The notes under the pieces are model-generated. The model was not told the origin of the DNA. It ran no database searches and saw nothing but the letters and a program-made list of their open reading frames with translations. From Gracilaria vermiculophylla (lineage: Eukaryota > Rhodophyta > Florideophyceae > Gracilariales > Gracilariaceae), in the NCBI GenBank assembly GCA_019155205.2, contig JAHNZQ020000172.1, forward strand, positions 2,039,197 to 2,103,196: a stretch of DNA of 64,000 nucleotides. The letters run 5' to 3'. Positions 1-10,640 of the stretch are shown here, in pieces; position 1 is the first letter of the stretch; each line of letters opens with the position of its first letter. Made by a program: the position numbers and the translations under genes.

Positions 1-383
1 ACAGTTAAATATTTGGTTTCTGTACAGGGACAATATCTATACAAGCAATAGATACTTCGTCTTTCGAAGAGTGAGAACTTTTAAAACAGTATACATAAAA
101 AAGATTGACAAGAGTGTTGCCATTTTTTCCCGACCATCATCTTTTAAAAACGCACCAATGAAACCTTTTCATTTCATTAGAGGACCGGGAATTTATGGCA
201 ACCTCAACATATCAGTCGCGAGATAGAGGTAACGCCTTTAGAAGCGTATACGTTTAAAGCTGCGACAGCTACGTGGTAGATGTCGCAGTTCCGTTTGGAC
301 TCCACCTCAATAGGAAACCGTCCATTTTTTCTAATCTTTGAGACTAATAATGTTGTCTGTGCAGCCTAACGAGACGCCCCAGA

Positions 384-386
384 TAA
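384..386. other. Empty TAA target site matching the Harbinger insertion in the other arm
   Basis: The left arm reads ccagataagaggacc here without interruption. In the right arm (reverse complement) the same sequence is cut at TAA by a 2339-bp Harbinger element, with TAA repeated on both sides. This is direct evidence that the element inserted after the two arms had formed or diverged, and it fixes the element ends. Confidence 0.8.
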
Positions 387-599
387 GAGGACCTACTGGA
401 ACATCTATATCTAGCCTAGGGAAATTATGACAAAATCTAAAACCCCATTCTCGACACACTATGCGCCGCGCATTACCACTGGCTTGTAGAATCAAGCGCA
501 CTGTTGCAACCAATCCGATAGCGCACGGGGCAGCGCATCGTTCATTGTGTCGACGAGTATCTTAGTGCGACGTGTGTCGTCGCAGCTTGTAGGTTCGTC

Positions 600-1690
600 A
601 CAATGGCCCTTGTGGATCGGAAGTAAGTGCTATTTGCCATATGTAAACTGTGTTTCGAAATCATTTTTTTGCGACGCCTAAAAAGTGCGTCTAAAATGTG
701 CTGTACGCTTGTTGTGGCAAACCGTCTCTGTAAAATAATTTCAAAGAGATCTATTCATCGTTTTGATTCAGTGAAACTAGACCGAGGCCCTCCACTCTCC
801 ATGAAAAAAAGCTTCGCATTGCCAAATTGAGAGCATAATAACACTCTACTAGCGCTATTGCACGAAAACGTAAGCGTTCAAAAGTCAAAAATTGCTAATT
901 TTCTCGAAACTCTAACATTATGCGAAACTAAACTATCTCTAGGAGGCCTAAAGAGATTCAGCTCAGCAGAACAAAAGATGCTAAACGTAAATTGTTCACA
1001 TTAAGAGGCTCTTGTTCGAAAATTAGGACACCCTTTCAACTCATTGATTTGTGAAGAACTGTTTGGAGAGTAATAAATGCCCCAAATGCGGTTAAGTACA
1101 AGAAAATGAAAACCCCCTTCATAGTATAAGACTATGACAAGCCGAAGGTGACCGTGTGGTGTGCTGCTGTAACTTTTTGCAAAAGGGAATGAGACAAACC
1201 TACTTTTGCTGACGAGAAATAGTTACATCTTGATAATCAAGATTGTTTCATATTTTATTGGCATGATCAACAGAAAATACGCTCAAAGTTTTGGATCAAT
1301 ATTCTTGGCACTTAAGAAGGTCGGTAATGGCCTGTACCAGTGCTTCAAATATGGGTCTTACCGAAGTTGCATTCATTAAGACGACGATGAATTCGGAAAA
1401 CTACCAAAAACTGCTATATCATTATTTGGAAGGCTTGGGATATGCTTTCCATGGAAGGATTATCATTTTTCAGCAATATAAAGCGACTGTGCACACTAGA
1501 TCTCCAACCAGAAACTGGTTAAAAGAGTTTGAAGTTTTTGTTCCCGGGTGCCCGTTGCGCTCGGCAGATTTCGACCTTTTCGAAAACGTTTCACGATGGC
1601 GGATAAGGATTTTTTATGTGCATGAAAAGCAATTTCAGAAAAAAATTGAAAGTGAGAAGCAGTATACAACGTCGCTGGGAGATTATCACA
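600..1690 (+). pseudogene. Tc1-like (DD34E) transposase relic, left copy
   Basis: Reading fragments give a helix-turn-helix region (627-830, containing the RGPPLS motif) and, after stops and frameshifts, a catalytic C-terminal part (1291-1690). In the latter the block IIFQQYKATVH replaces the usual QQDNAPxH, so the second catalytic aspartate is a tyrosine. The block ADFDLFENV keeps the final glutamate 35 residues on, as expected for DD34E enzymes. The first aspartate region is not readable. The gene is dead. The same D-to-Y change is present in the right arm, so the copies descend from an already inactive parent or were duplicated together. Confidence 0.7.
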
Positions 1691-1705
1691 TTTTCATACG
1701 TAATG

Positions 1706-2017
1706 GTCGACGAGAGTCTCCAACCGGGAAAGTAGATGAAGAATCAAGGGGGCTTGGTTTTTATTCCCAGAGATGGAACTCGACCGGCAGATTAAGTATC
1801 AAGCCGGGAGCCCGCCTCGGCACGTCTCACTACTGTAGTAATTACTCGCACAAATTAACTAAATTAAATAAAAAGTCTACCGTCCCTTAAGGATACTGTA
1901 ACGCACGCGGGCCAAATTACGTACCTTATGGCTCAGTTCATAAAATACTAGCCCTCCTTAGGAATAGCATGCCATAAAGCCACACCACCATATTTCCTTA
2001 GGATCTACTGTACTACG
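1706..2017 (-). repeat. Truncated 3' LTR of A1
   Basis: Matches the last 312 bp of the 554-bp family A LTR seen intact at 59704-60257 and 62128-62681. The inner end reads tactacg, one base from the expected TACTACA terminus. The outer (U5) 240 bp are missing and the sequence joins the Tc1-like relic directly, so the original target duplication cannot be recovered. Confidence 0.8.
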
Positions 2018-2019
2018 TA

Positions 2020-2030
2020 CCCCCTTCCCT
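2020..2030 (-). other. Polypurine tract of A1
   Basis: On the minus strand an uninterrupted purine run (AGGGAAGGGGG) lies two bases from the start of the 3' LTR. This is where plus-strand DNA synthesis is primed in LTR retrotransposons. It confirms the minus orientation of A1 and the LTR boundary at 2017/2018. Confidence 0.7.
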
Positions 2031-2503
2031 GAATTGCACCACGTCCTTGAGGTGCATCTTCCCATATCGCGGTCCATAGGTGGCCCCTATCGATGTTGAT
2101 GCCAGCGCGGCCTCCGGCGGTGGGACATATTTACTCCTTCAGGCGTTCCCCCATACTTCACTATTCCCTCGCGGCGTACCAACAACGAGCTCGTGGCTTA
2201 TACGTTGCGGCTTTTTTGGGCACTGGCTTTTCTTGACCCGGGCTTGTTTTCTCCTTCTTGGCGTACCGCGTCGATGCTCCCGTGCCAATCGGCACCGTGA
2301 TATCCCACAAAACTCAAGCGTCCTCTGTACGGCGTAGGCGTTGGACATCCGCGGCCGGAACGTGGGTCTGTCCGGCCTGTTCGTTGACTCCCTCAAGGCA
2401 CTCGACGCCACGGCTCCTTCAAGGATCCCTTTTGGAAACGCCTGCGCTGTTGGGTCCGCTCGTTTGTTCCCCACGGAGGTGCCTCATATCATAGTCTCCG
2501 TTC

Positions 2504-3175
2504 TTGCGCCTCCGATGGTTTCCAGTTCCGTCACAGGATATGGCTGAGCCTTTTGAGGTCGAGACGCAGCGTACAGCATCGATGCCGGATCCTCCTGCGG
2601 TAGTTGCCGAGGTGTCTCCCATGGAAGAGGACGAGATTACTCCTGTCCCGGTTGCTTCGGTCCCAGTGGTGCGACCCCAACTGCGGAGCGTCCCTGCGCC
2701 TGTTCTTCAGCCTCGCGTGCGGAGCGTTTCGGTTTCCGTGCCGCCGTCATCTCCGAAGTCGACGACTTTGTCCTCGGCTCTGCCGACCTCCGCAGCGGTG
2801 CCTGCAGAATCCCTTCGAGAGGCCCCTATCCCAGCCGATCCGTCGTCCGCCATCCCATCCGCGGCAGTTGTTTTTCCGTCCACAGAGGCGGCCGCTTCGG
2901 GTGCACCATCGCGCGGGCTATCCTCTGGGGCTCTGGATGCTGCCTCCCAGGAGTTAGTGCACGCGTGCCTGGTGACCGGCCGTTCTGCTCTAGCTTCTCT
3001 TGTAGAGGCTCTGCGCCAGGCGCGTGCCTGGGGTTTAGAACTGCATAGGGCCCGGGCGGACCGAGCCTCGATGGCGGCCATCCAGGAAAGCCTAGCGGAG
3101 TTCTTCGAGAGCCAAGCGCTCACAGCAAAAGCTCGCCTTGTCGGGGAGTATACAACGGGACTAGGTGCCCTGTAG
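2504..3175 (+). CDS. Opposite-strand ORF of gypsy family A (copy 1), unknown function
   Basis: A 223-residue open frame on the strand opposite gag-pol, between the chromodomain end of pol and the 3' LTR. It is rich in Pro, Ala, Ser and Val. The last ~70 residues are predicted to be helical (a LVEALRQAR...SMAAIQESLAEFF stretch). The second family A copy has an aligned frame at 53883-54719 that keeps long stretches almost without gaps (SMPD..AVVA, ME.DE.TP, AAASGAPS, SMA.IQESLA.FFE). In a sample of about 160 bp, differences fall somewhat more often at third codon positions of this frame, which mildly favours coding on +. The first codons are uncertain, because similarity seems to start upstream in another frame. 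I do not recognise the protein. Some plant gypsy elements carry antisense ORFs, but no homology is claimed. Confidence 0.5.
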   Translation: MRLRWFPVPSQDMAEPFEVETQRTASMPDPPAVVAEVSPMEEDEITPVPVASVPVVRPQLRSVPAPVLQPRVRSVSVSVPPSSPKSTTLSSALPTSAAVPAESLREAPIPADPSSAIPSAAVVFPSTEAAASGAPSRGLSSGALDAASQELVHACLVTGRSALASLVEALRQARAWGLELHRARADRASMAAIQESLAEFFESQALTAKARLVGEYTTGLGAL

Positions 3176-3232
3176 GTGCAACAACCCTGGCGATAGGAGT
3201 TAGTTCCCGGTAGCGGCGAAATAAAATATCCT

Positions 3233-3809
3233 TCAGTTGAAGCAGAAGCTCCGTGAACAATAGTTGCAAGACAAATAGGCCGTGCCCGCGCGCTCAACGA
3301 TACAAAGTCCCGCCACGGGAGCGTGCGACAAGCGTGCGACGGAGTCCTTGAGGCGAAAAAGAGAAATCCAGGTGGGGACATACAGCGGAGACGAAAACCC
3401 ACTCCGGTCTGGGGCCCCGTCCTCCTTTGTTAAATGGAAGAGTCTATGCGGAGAGGCGTTTCTGCACCAGAATGGCCTGGTATCTTCTGATGCACTTCTC
3501 CAGGATGTGTCTCGGCGGTTCTTCTGCGTCGTTCTTTGAGATGTACCCGTACCAGGGCACGCCTTACAGTATTCTTGCGGGGGTTTGACGGTGGGAGACG
3601 ATATGGTCCACCGCGTAGAGAATATCACCTTCAGTGTTCATGATGGAGTCTGGAGCCTCCAGCAATGGTTCACTGAGAGGGGTGGTGAGGTTTCCAGTAT
3701 CCAACGATGTCGTCACCCCTGAGGTGGTCGGATGAGGAACTTCCGCGTATGGTGGCTGAGATGGGGTGGCAGGCATTTCTGAAGAGCTGGGCGTCAGGGT
3801 TTTTGTCAC
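3233..3809 (-). pseudogene. A1 pol C-terminus with chromodomain-like segment
   Basis: The minus-strand frame ends pol with a linker rich in Pro, Ser and Thr, then a chromodomain-like stretch (ILYAVDHIVSHRQ, then after an in-frame stop VPWYGYISKND). The A2 copy (54975-55358) keeps the same segment open with RVRWYGYTSKN, close to the typical chromodomain core. In chromoviruses this domain steers integration to particular chromatin. The stop and frame changes make it a pseudogene. Confidence 0.6.
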
Positions 3810-4796
3810 CGTATCACGGGAGACGACGTCTTGCAGCCCGTATACCTCAATGACGACAGTATCCCTATAGGTGTCCAGGACTTTGTAAGGCCTTGAGGTG
3901 TTCAGCGCTAGTTTGCGCGTGACTTCCGGTAGTTTGTCGGATGGCTTCTCTGATTGGTGGAGGAAAATCTCGTCGCCTTCCTTCAGGTGAGGGCCTTCAT
4001 TTACCTCCCGGTCGACGTCCTGTTTATATCTCCTCTGCGAGGCGTTGAGTCTCTCCTTTGCAACGGAGAGTGCTTCCTCATACCAACTTAGGATGGAGCG
4101 TTTTGCTTGCTATGCTGTTGGTATCTCTAGCCCATTCGCCGGGTGCGTCGTGGCGCGTGCCGCAATGAGGGCGCTAGGCGGTATGCGCGAGAGCACCAGA
4201 TTGAAAGGAGCGGTCCCAGTTGAGCAGTGCACCTGCAGGTTGTATGCATACAAAAGCGGGCCCGCATATGCGTCCCAATCCTTCTGGTGGTCCGCGACTT
4301 AAGGCTTCAGCCTCGAGACGATGGTACTGGTGAACCTCTCTGCTTGTCCGTTGGTCTGGGGGTGATAAGTAGTTGTAAACAACTGTTTCATCCCCAACAT
4401 TCCGAAGATGGCACTGAATAGCTTCGCTGCATACTGGGGCAGGTTGCCCGTAAGGAGGTAGAACGTTATCCTATATAAGTAAACCCAGTGCTCCAGAAAG
4501 GTGCTGGAAATTACTGCTGCAGTGGTGCTCTGGAGGGGTAGGGCGCGCGTGATCTTCGAGAAACGATCAATGATCACGAGTATAAATCGGTACCCTCGCT
4601 ACGTCTTGGAAAGAGGTCCCAATATGTCCATGTCTACGAACTCCAAAGGCCCTGAAGGTGGGAGCAGAGTGAGTGGCGTCCAGTGGCTTTGGATATTCCT
4701 CCTGGTGGTGGCGCACGAATAGCAATCCGCTACCGTTTGGAAGGCGTCATTAGCCATGTTCGGCCGATAGAATTCCCTCCACATGGTGGAATACAT
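3810..4796 (-). pseudogene. A1 integrase
   Basis: Fragments at 4796-4599 (zinc-binding domain remnant ending CYSCATTR, then core motif VDMDILGPL with the first catalytic Asp) and 4577-4299 (core continuing to HPQTNGQAERF with the catalytic Glu). The second catalytic Asp position reads LLTGNLPQYA, so the Asp is replaced by Gly. A frameshift separates the two parts. A C-terminal integrase region with STGTAPFNLVLSR follows towards 3810. The enzyme would be inactive. Confidence 0.8.
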
Positions 4797-5179
4797 ATGC
4801 GATCCATCGGGATGCCTGGCAAGACGAGGGCAGTGCTAGACATACACCAACCTCGCCCAGAGTCTCGTCGGGACCACCTTTTGGAGAGCTTCATCCAGGG
4901 GGCGCGTCGTACAAGTACGCCGTCCCAGTCGACATCGAATGACGATGTTAGACTCCCCACAGTGGCGAGGCACTCTTTGCTGTACACATCTGTACTCTGC
5001 TCCTCCAGAAACTCCGCTATGGTGATGGAAAGAACTTCCTGTTCCTCTTCAACACGGACCATCACCTCAGGGAGCCCATTGTACTTTCCTCCAGTTACAC
5101 AGCATTCCAAACATTCTCCGTCGGATCTTTCTTTTCCGTGGGTGTCTTGGATGACCAGACATGTAAGTGTGTCCTCCAA

Positions 5180-5756
5180 ATGTGTTTTGTCTTCGCCCTC
5201 GGTGCATAATCACGAGAACGCGTTCGCGGCCTGGTGTTTTATGCCAGGACGGTGGACGATGTCAAACTCGAACTCCAGGAGGCGTAGCCTCCACCTTTCC
5301 AAGCGGCCGGAAGCATCCGTCAAAGATAGTATCCACTATAATGGTGCGTGGTCCGTCCTCAAGGTGAAATGCGTTCCTTTCAGGTATATACGTAAAAGCA
5401 ACCCTCCCCCCGACGATTGCGATACATTCACACTCCGAGGTGGAATAGTTCCGTTCCATAGGTGAAAGGCTACGACTCCAATATCCGAAAGGTTGAAGTC
5501 CACCTTCCGGTTGTCACTGTAGAAAGGCACACTCACCCTGGTATATACAGGCGTCAGTGTGCAGCATCATTCGGCCGTGCCACTTCGAAAGTTCCAAGAT
5601 CTGTGGCTCTATCAGTCCCCTCTTCAGGGTGTTAAAGGCTTCAAACTCTTCATCCGTCAGGATAGCCAGTTGCGTCGGCTTTTCTTTCTCCAAGAGACGA
5701 TTTAATGGCCCCGCGATACTGGAAAAGTTCGTAATAAACCTCCGGTTGAGAATAAT
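5180..5756 (-). pseudogene. A1 RNase H region
   Basis: Two overlapping minus frames carry the classical block: ERNYSTSECECIAI in one frame and FTLRTDHAPL followed by GRLERWRLRLLEF and IVHRPGIKHQ in another, so a frameshift lies near 5350-5400. This is the RNase H domain that removes the RNA template during reverse transcription. The neighbouring RT and integrase fragments are collinear. Confidence 0.75.
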
Positions 5757-6218
5757 TTACCCCAAGAAGGAGCGGAGCTCTCTCTGGTTTGTCGCAGGAT
5801 GACCTTCCTTGATGGCGTCCTGAGTTATTTTGGTAACCTGTAGGCGGCCCAGGAGCACAACGTGCCCCAGGTAATCCACCATGGACTTGAAAAAGAAAAA
5901 TTTCTCCATTTTCAAGGTGAGTCCAGAATCCTTCAGGAGTTGGAGCACGTGCTTCACATCCACGTAGTGCTCCTCTACGCTGCGGGAGTATATGATGACA
6001 TCATCAATATACACCAAGGCGTACTGCCACTTCAACTTCGATAGGATTATGATCATCGCTCGTTGGAACGTAGCGGGTGAATTCTTCAATCCAAATGGCA
6101 TCCTTAGGAATCTGAAAATTCCACAGTGTGAGGTGAACGTTGTATTATTCTTATCAGAGTCGTCCCTCTCGATCTGCCAGTAGCCGCTGTTGGCATGCGG
6201 CATGGAGAAAACGGACAC
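5757..6218 (-). pseudogene. A1 reverse transcriptase core
   Basis: A 153-residue open frame with the RT blocks FTSHCGIFRFLRMPFGLKN and ALVYIDDVIIYS. The YIDD catalytic motif is intact at residues 70-73, and the palm and thumb follow (VDYLGHV, ATNQRELRSFLG). It is separated from the N-terminal RT part (6240 upward) by a short broken stretch, so the domain is split although the active site is preserved. Confidence 0.85.
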
Positions 6219-6239
6219 ATCACCTATGGAGTCAATACA

Positions 6240-7490
6240 TTAGTCCACAAGGGGTACCGGGTACGAATCGCGTACCGTTACCTCGTTGAGGCGTCTATAG
6301 TCAATACAGAACCTCAAGGAGCCATCTTTCTTCTTCACAAACACCATCGGAGAGGTCCATTTGAAAGTGAAAGGCTCGATAACGCACTTTTCCAGCATCC
6401 GGTGGACCTCATCGCGTTCGAATTTACGCGCATGGGGTCCAGCCCTTCTCGGGAGTTGATGTACCAGTTTCGCATTAGGCGTGAGCTGATTCCTGTGCTT
6501 GACCAGGCTGAACTGACCCAGGCGACTAGACCACATTTCCTTAAAGGCGGATAGCATCTCCACTATCCTATGGCGGAACTCTTCGAAATCTTCGCCAATG
6601 TGGAGCTTAAACTGCCAGGTGGCAGGATTCTCTTCCTCTGGAGCCGTTGATGTCGCTTCACCCTCCATGGTGGCGAAGGCATGGCGTTTCACAAGGTTTT
6701 CCACACGAGGAAGACAAGCCAGCCCTGCAGGGGTGGGTAGTGCCAATCCGACAACGGCTTCTTTCTGGAGCCGTAACGGCGACTCCTTCAGGTTGGCCAG
6801 CAAGACCCTGAAGAGAATGTTTGGCACAATTCCAATAAAACCGATCGCCATCATGGAGTGCTTCTTTGTCGTCAGGTGTGGACTCTCCCGTAGGAATGAA
6901 AGGGTAGATACAGAGTTCTGCACCCAAACGTATGCCTGACTCCTCGCGGGTATTACGATAATCTTCGCCACCCGGAGCTTGTCCGAATGCGTCTCCTTTG
7001 GAAGAGAACCCACGTGGCGGACGTTGGCTTCTTTTCCCGGAGATGCGGACACGATACCTACATGGGCGGCGTCGTGGAACGTCACCTTCCGCAGGCGTGG
7101 GTAGATTGCACGTACATACTGATCCACAAAGGAAGTGCCCAATATGCATTTTGTGGCCAAGTTGGTGGCCGCGAGGAACAACACCTTCACCTGTAAGGAG
7201 CCCAGCCGGAGATACAAGGGTACTTCTCCGAGGATTTCCAATGCTCGAAGCGACGCATTGCGCACCGTAGGAAGCTTGCCAGTTCTCAGGGAGCCGAGAC
7301 TAGACCGCCAGAGCACGTCGGCGTGCATAAGATTGGGGCTAGCTCCGGTGTCGAGGATAGCGCGCACCATGATGGAGACGAGCCAAAAAAATCGTAAAGA
7401 GGCGAATACTCTGTAATTCTCATAGCGGAGCGTGCAAACAGAGCTCTCAAAGGCGGCAAAGGGGTTCAACGGGATAGAGGGGCCCGCCAA
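6240..7490 (-). pseudogene. A1 protease and N-terminal reverse transcriptase
   Basis: A 416-residue frame. An aspartic protease motif ILDTGAS lies at residues 45-51, followed by the flap-side strand region ([17 protein letters not shown]). A long linker leads to the RT entry blocks ([32 protein letters not shown]) at the C-terminus. The frame stops just before the RT core at 6218. Copy A2 has the collinear pieces at 58088-59026. The protease active site is intact in sequence. Confidence 0.85.
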
Positions 7491-7527
7491 TTCTGCGTCG
7501 ACGGAGCAGACGGCGTCTCCCCCTTTC

Positions 7528-9936
7528 CTAAGGGCGACCTCCGTGGAGCTGATGCTCGATGGTGAAGAGCCACGTGGAGCCTCTATGCGTGCCCCTGAGG
7601 TTTTTCCTGGTGGGATGGAGGCCGAGCTTTAGTAGGGGACAGCTGCTGCGGTTGTGAATTGAGATGCGATGTGTTCCTTTGGGGTACAACCGGTTTGGAT
7701 ACCGGTTTCTGCCCTGACGCAGCAAGTGACAGTGGAACAGGCCTCAATTTCAGTGGAGCGCGGTAACTTTAGTGTCCTTGAAGGGAGCATATGTCACTGT
7801 ACGCTGTTCGATAACTTGCACTCTCCGTTGGTGTGTCCTTCAGGTCCTGGATGTTTTTATCCCGTTCCTACAGGATAGCAGCCCTCATTGCCGGGGTGAT
7901 AGTACTACAGTGTACTGGATCTCGAGACAACCTAATCCTGCAAGGCGGTGAGTAATGTCGAGGGTTCGCGAATCGGACAATTTTATAATATCTTGCCGAG
8001 GCGTACAAAGTAGAAGACGAGGGTGTTCTCGTCCTAGACGGTGCTCCCTGAAATGAGGCGTATATTAGGGTTAGGGCCTCTTGCTGTCCCACAAGCGTGA
8101 GCCCGTCGATCTTCCTTGATATAATGGAGTCCAACCACAGGGTGGATGCCCAACGGTTCTTTGAGGGCGTCGGTTTGTCCGAAACTGGAACGTGGCTGCG
8201 ACTGGCACGTTGGGTATCCCCATAGGCTTGTGCGAAACGTGCTAGCTCCGTATAGGTGGTCTTTGGGTGCGTTGCCAAGTGATTACGCACCCTGGCGCAG
8301 ACCGAGGGAAGGATTCCCTCGACAAAAAACCACTTAAACCGCAGTTCGGAGTACACGTTCACATACCGTAGGGCTTTCGTCCACAGCTTCTGCGAGAACT
8401 CCGTCTTGGTCATTCTAGTGCTCTGCCTATAGAAGACGATTTCAGCGTCAGAATCGGCTATCAACTCGTCCGTTATATACTATTTGAGAAGGAAAATCAC
8501 CACCTCCGGACAAGTCGTCACGATCTCCGTTTCAGGGTTATCCACAATAGTACTGTACCCCGTGAGGTGTGGCTGCACCAGCGAGTGCATTTGGCTTGTG
8601 AGGTAAAACTGAAAGCATCATACGGCGGCACATTCATGTGCATCATTGATATTACACGCTGAACGGAAGCGTGTGAGAGAATTCAACACTAAGATGTGGT
8701 CTTCACCTGAGAAATAGTGCATCTTCATCTGAATATCTATCCGGCGCTGAATCTTCGTGAGTCATTTAGCGACCGATGCGTCGTAAAGAGTGGAGCGATC
8801 ATTCAACCTGTAGGTGTCATAATCCACCACTGTGGCGAAGAGGTCGATAAGCGAGACGACCTTCCTGACCCTTCTGCTTTACAACTTGTGAGGTATACTG
8901 TCCTCCGAGCTGGAGCTGTTCACGGATTCCGAGTTTGAGCTTCTCTCCGAGTCGGTGTCTCGCTCTCTTCTTTTCTCTCTCCGTTTCTTTTGGCGTCCTG
9001 CCTTTAGGTGTTCTGGGTGACTGACGATACCCCCGTTATCGCGATTCACCCGAGAAGCATCCCGTCCTTTTCTCCTTAGGAGAATGCCTTCGCGACCGGT
9101 ATCCTGTCCTCCCCCGCGAAGCGTGAGGTCCAGACGGTGTATAGCAATATTCCTGAGGTGGCCCCGTTTCCCTAAGGCAGTATCCATTCCTCCTCTGGCA
9201 TAGGGGGTGGCAGTAGTCTGTCCTTCTCTGCCCCAGGCAACCTCAGATGTTGGTGAAGGGAAGCTCTCCTGTACGGAAGAATGTTTATAGTTCAAATGGT
9301 GAACTGTGCGCCCTGTCTCACAAGAGAGTATAGCGCAAATAGCTCATCTGTTATCTAACAAAGAACGAATTTCAAACGCCGCTGCAGGGAGCACCTGCGC
9401 GGTTTGGGAACAAACCTTCGCATGGATAACATCTGAGACCACCTCTAGGAAGAGGTCGGAACCCAACAAAGCATCCACAGCAAGGTGAGCGCTCTCCATT
9501 GCGATTTCCTCCACAAGGACATTGCGGCACATTCCGAAGTATGCCTCTACACCTGCAGGTATTTTTTCAACCAGCTCCTGTGAGAGCAAATCCGTAAAGC
9601 ACGGGGCCAGTGACACCAGGAGGGAGTAGGCTCCGGGTGTTCTCGTCCCTGCAGCTCCCAAGGTGGCGGCTGCGATGCCGTGTCCGGTTCTTCCACCTCC
9701 ACGCCGGCGTCTTCCAGAGGTGTGGCGGGGGATTATGCTTGCCTCCATTCGTGCACTGTCCTGAGGCGATTCCTGAAACGCTCCACAGAGGAGCCAGGAG
9801 TCCTAAGGAGACTTTCAGGGTACTCCAGTCTGGCGGCCATCTCCTGGGGAGCGCTGCGCGTGCAGCGCCCACCAACGGAGTTTGTTGCTTGAGAGTCCTG
9901 TAGGGGGGGTTTCATTGAGGGTTCTAGGGGGTCCAT
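7528..9936 (-). pseudogene. A1 gag
   Basis: A chain of minus frames collinear with the gag of A2. It begins with MDPLEPSMKPPLQDSQ at 9936, followed by a helical capsid-like region (9748-9344), a basic then Ser/Glu-rich segment (9295-8879, KKRREKRRERDTDSERSS) and the retrotransposon gag core (8464-7868, with FVEGILPSVCARVRNHL). I see no CCHC zinc knuckle. Several stops and frame changes break it. The same order (helical, basic, acidic-serine, capsid core) recurs in families C and D. Confidence 0.65.
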
Positions 9937-10073
9937 ATAGAAGTAGGTCAGGGGTGATTCTCTTCCGCTTTCGAATCACCTAACGGAAAAATTCCACTGT
10001 TGGGTTCCGATCGTTGCAAACTAGAAACTCTGTTCTGTCGCGACTGTTTTCAATCCTTTAGGAAACTGAACTT

Positions 10074-10089
10074 CTAAGTTGGGAGACCA
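10074..10089 (-). other. Primer-binding site of A1
   Basis: On the minus strand the 5' LTR ends in CA and, two bases later, TGGTCTCCCAACTTAG follows. The start TGG complements a tRNA CCA end. The same position in A2 (62110-62125) reads GGTCTCCCTACTTA, and in family D (about 37001-37017) TGATCTCCGGACTTAG. Conservation across copies supports a real priming site. I do not assign the tRNA. Confidence 0.6.
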
Positions 10090-10091
10090 GT

Positions 10092-10280
10092 TGTAGTACC
10101 GTCATTTCTTCTTTCGAAGTAGTAGCGCACAATGTCCGTTAGGAGTTTTTGTTGTCTCCAAAGGTGCGCGTTCCTAAAGGTGGTCTTCGGGAATCGCTGT
10201 CACGACCCCGATGAATTCTTAAATGGAATCGGAAAACACCAAGTAGAGGGGAAGGTTCACTAGGCGGACGATGCTTCTAG
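10092..10280 (-). repeat. 5' LTR of A1, U5-side part
   Basis: Starts TGTAGTACCGTC on the plus strand and matches the first 189 bp of the 554-bp family A LTR. It is cut at 10280 by the piggyBac-like element and resumes at 13132. The LTR termini TGTAGTA and TACTACA are inverted repeats of each other. Confidence 0.85.
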
Positions 10281-10640
10281 TGTCTATCTGACCAGCGACC
10301 TCATATGAGGTCAATTTTAATTACTTTGTAATTCGGTGAAAACATTAAAACTTTTCCCCTTTCCTTTTTGTTCTGATATCCTTATCATGTTGTCGACGCC
10401 GGCAGCGCTGAACTATGTCCACAACAACCAACTGTGATTTGTGACTGTTACATCAATTAGAGCCGTCAACAACATTCGTAAACTATGGCATCGTTCACAG
10501 ATCATCGCAGAACTGCTGGGACAACTGTCAACAGCCGCGCTCGCCTGGGTACCACTGATGCGGAATATAAATGCTATTATGGATCTTTTTGAAAGTCCAA
10601 AACGGTAAAATGAATAGTTCAAAGAGTTGATGTTCGCAGT

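Larger units (their letters stand above)
1..1705. repeat. Left arm of a large inverted repeat
   Basis: This stretch reads as the reverse complement of two right-hand segments: positions 1-335 match 17858 back to about 17528, and about 345-1690 match 15170 back to about 13850. Similarity is high by eye, with scattered substitutions. The arm carries a Tc1-like transposase relic and ends abruptly at about 1705, where a truncated gypsy LTR begins. The right copy continues about 230 bp further to a Tc1-like end, so sequence has been lost at this junction. The arm also contains the unoccupied version of the site that a Harbinger element entered in the other arm. It may extend left beyond the window. 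Confidence 0.85.

Noticed and set aside
2707..3402. 231-codon minus-strand frame overlapping the opposite-strand ORF of A1
   Set aside because: The plus frame aligns better with A2 and has a mild third-position bias of differences; the minus frame is interrupted in A2.
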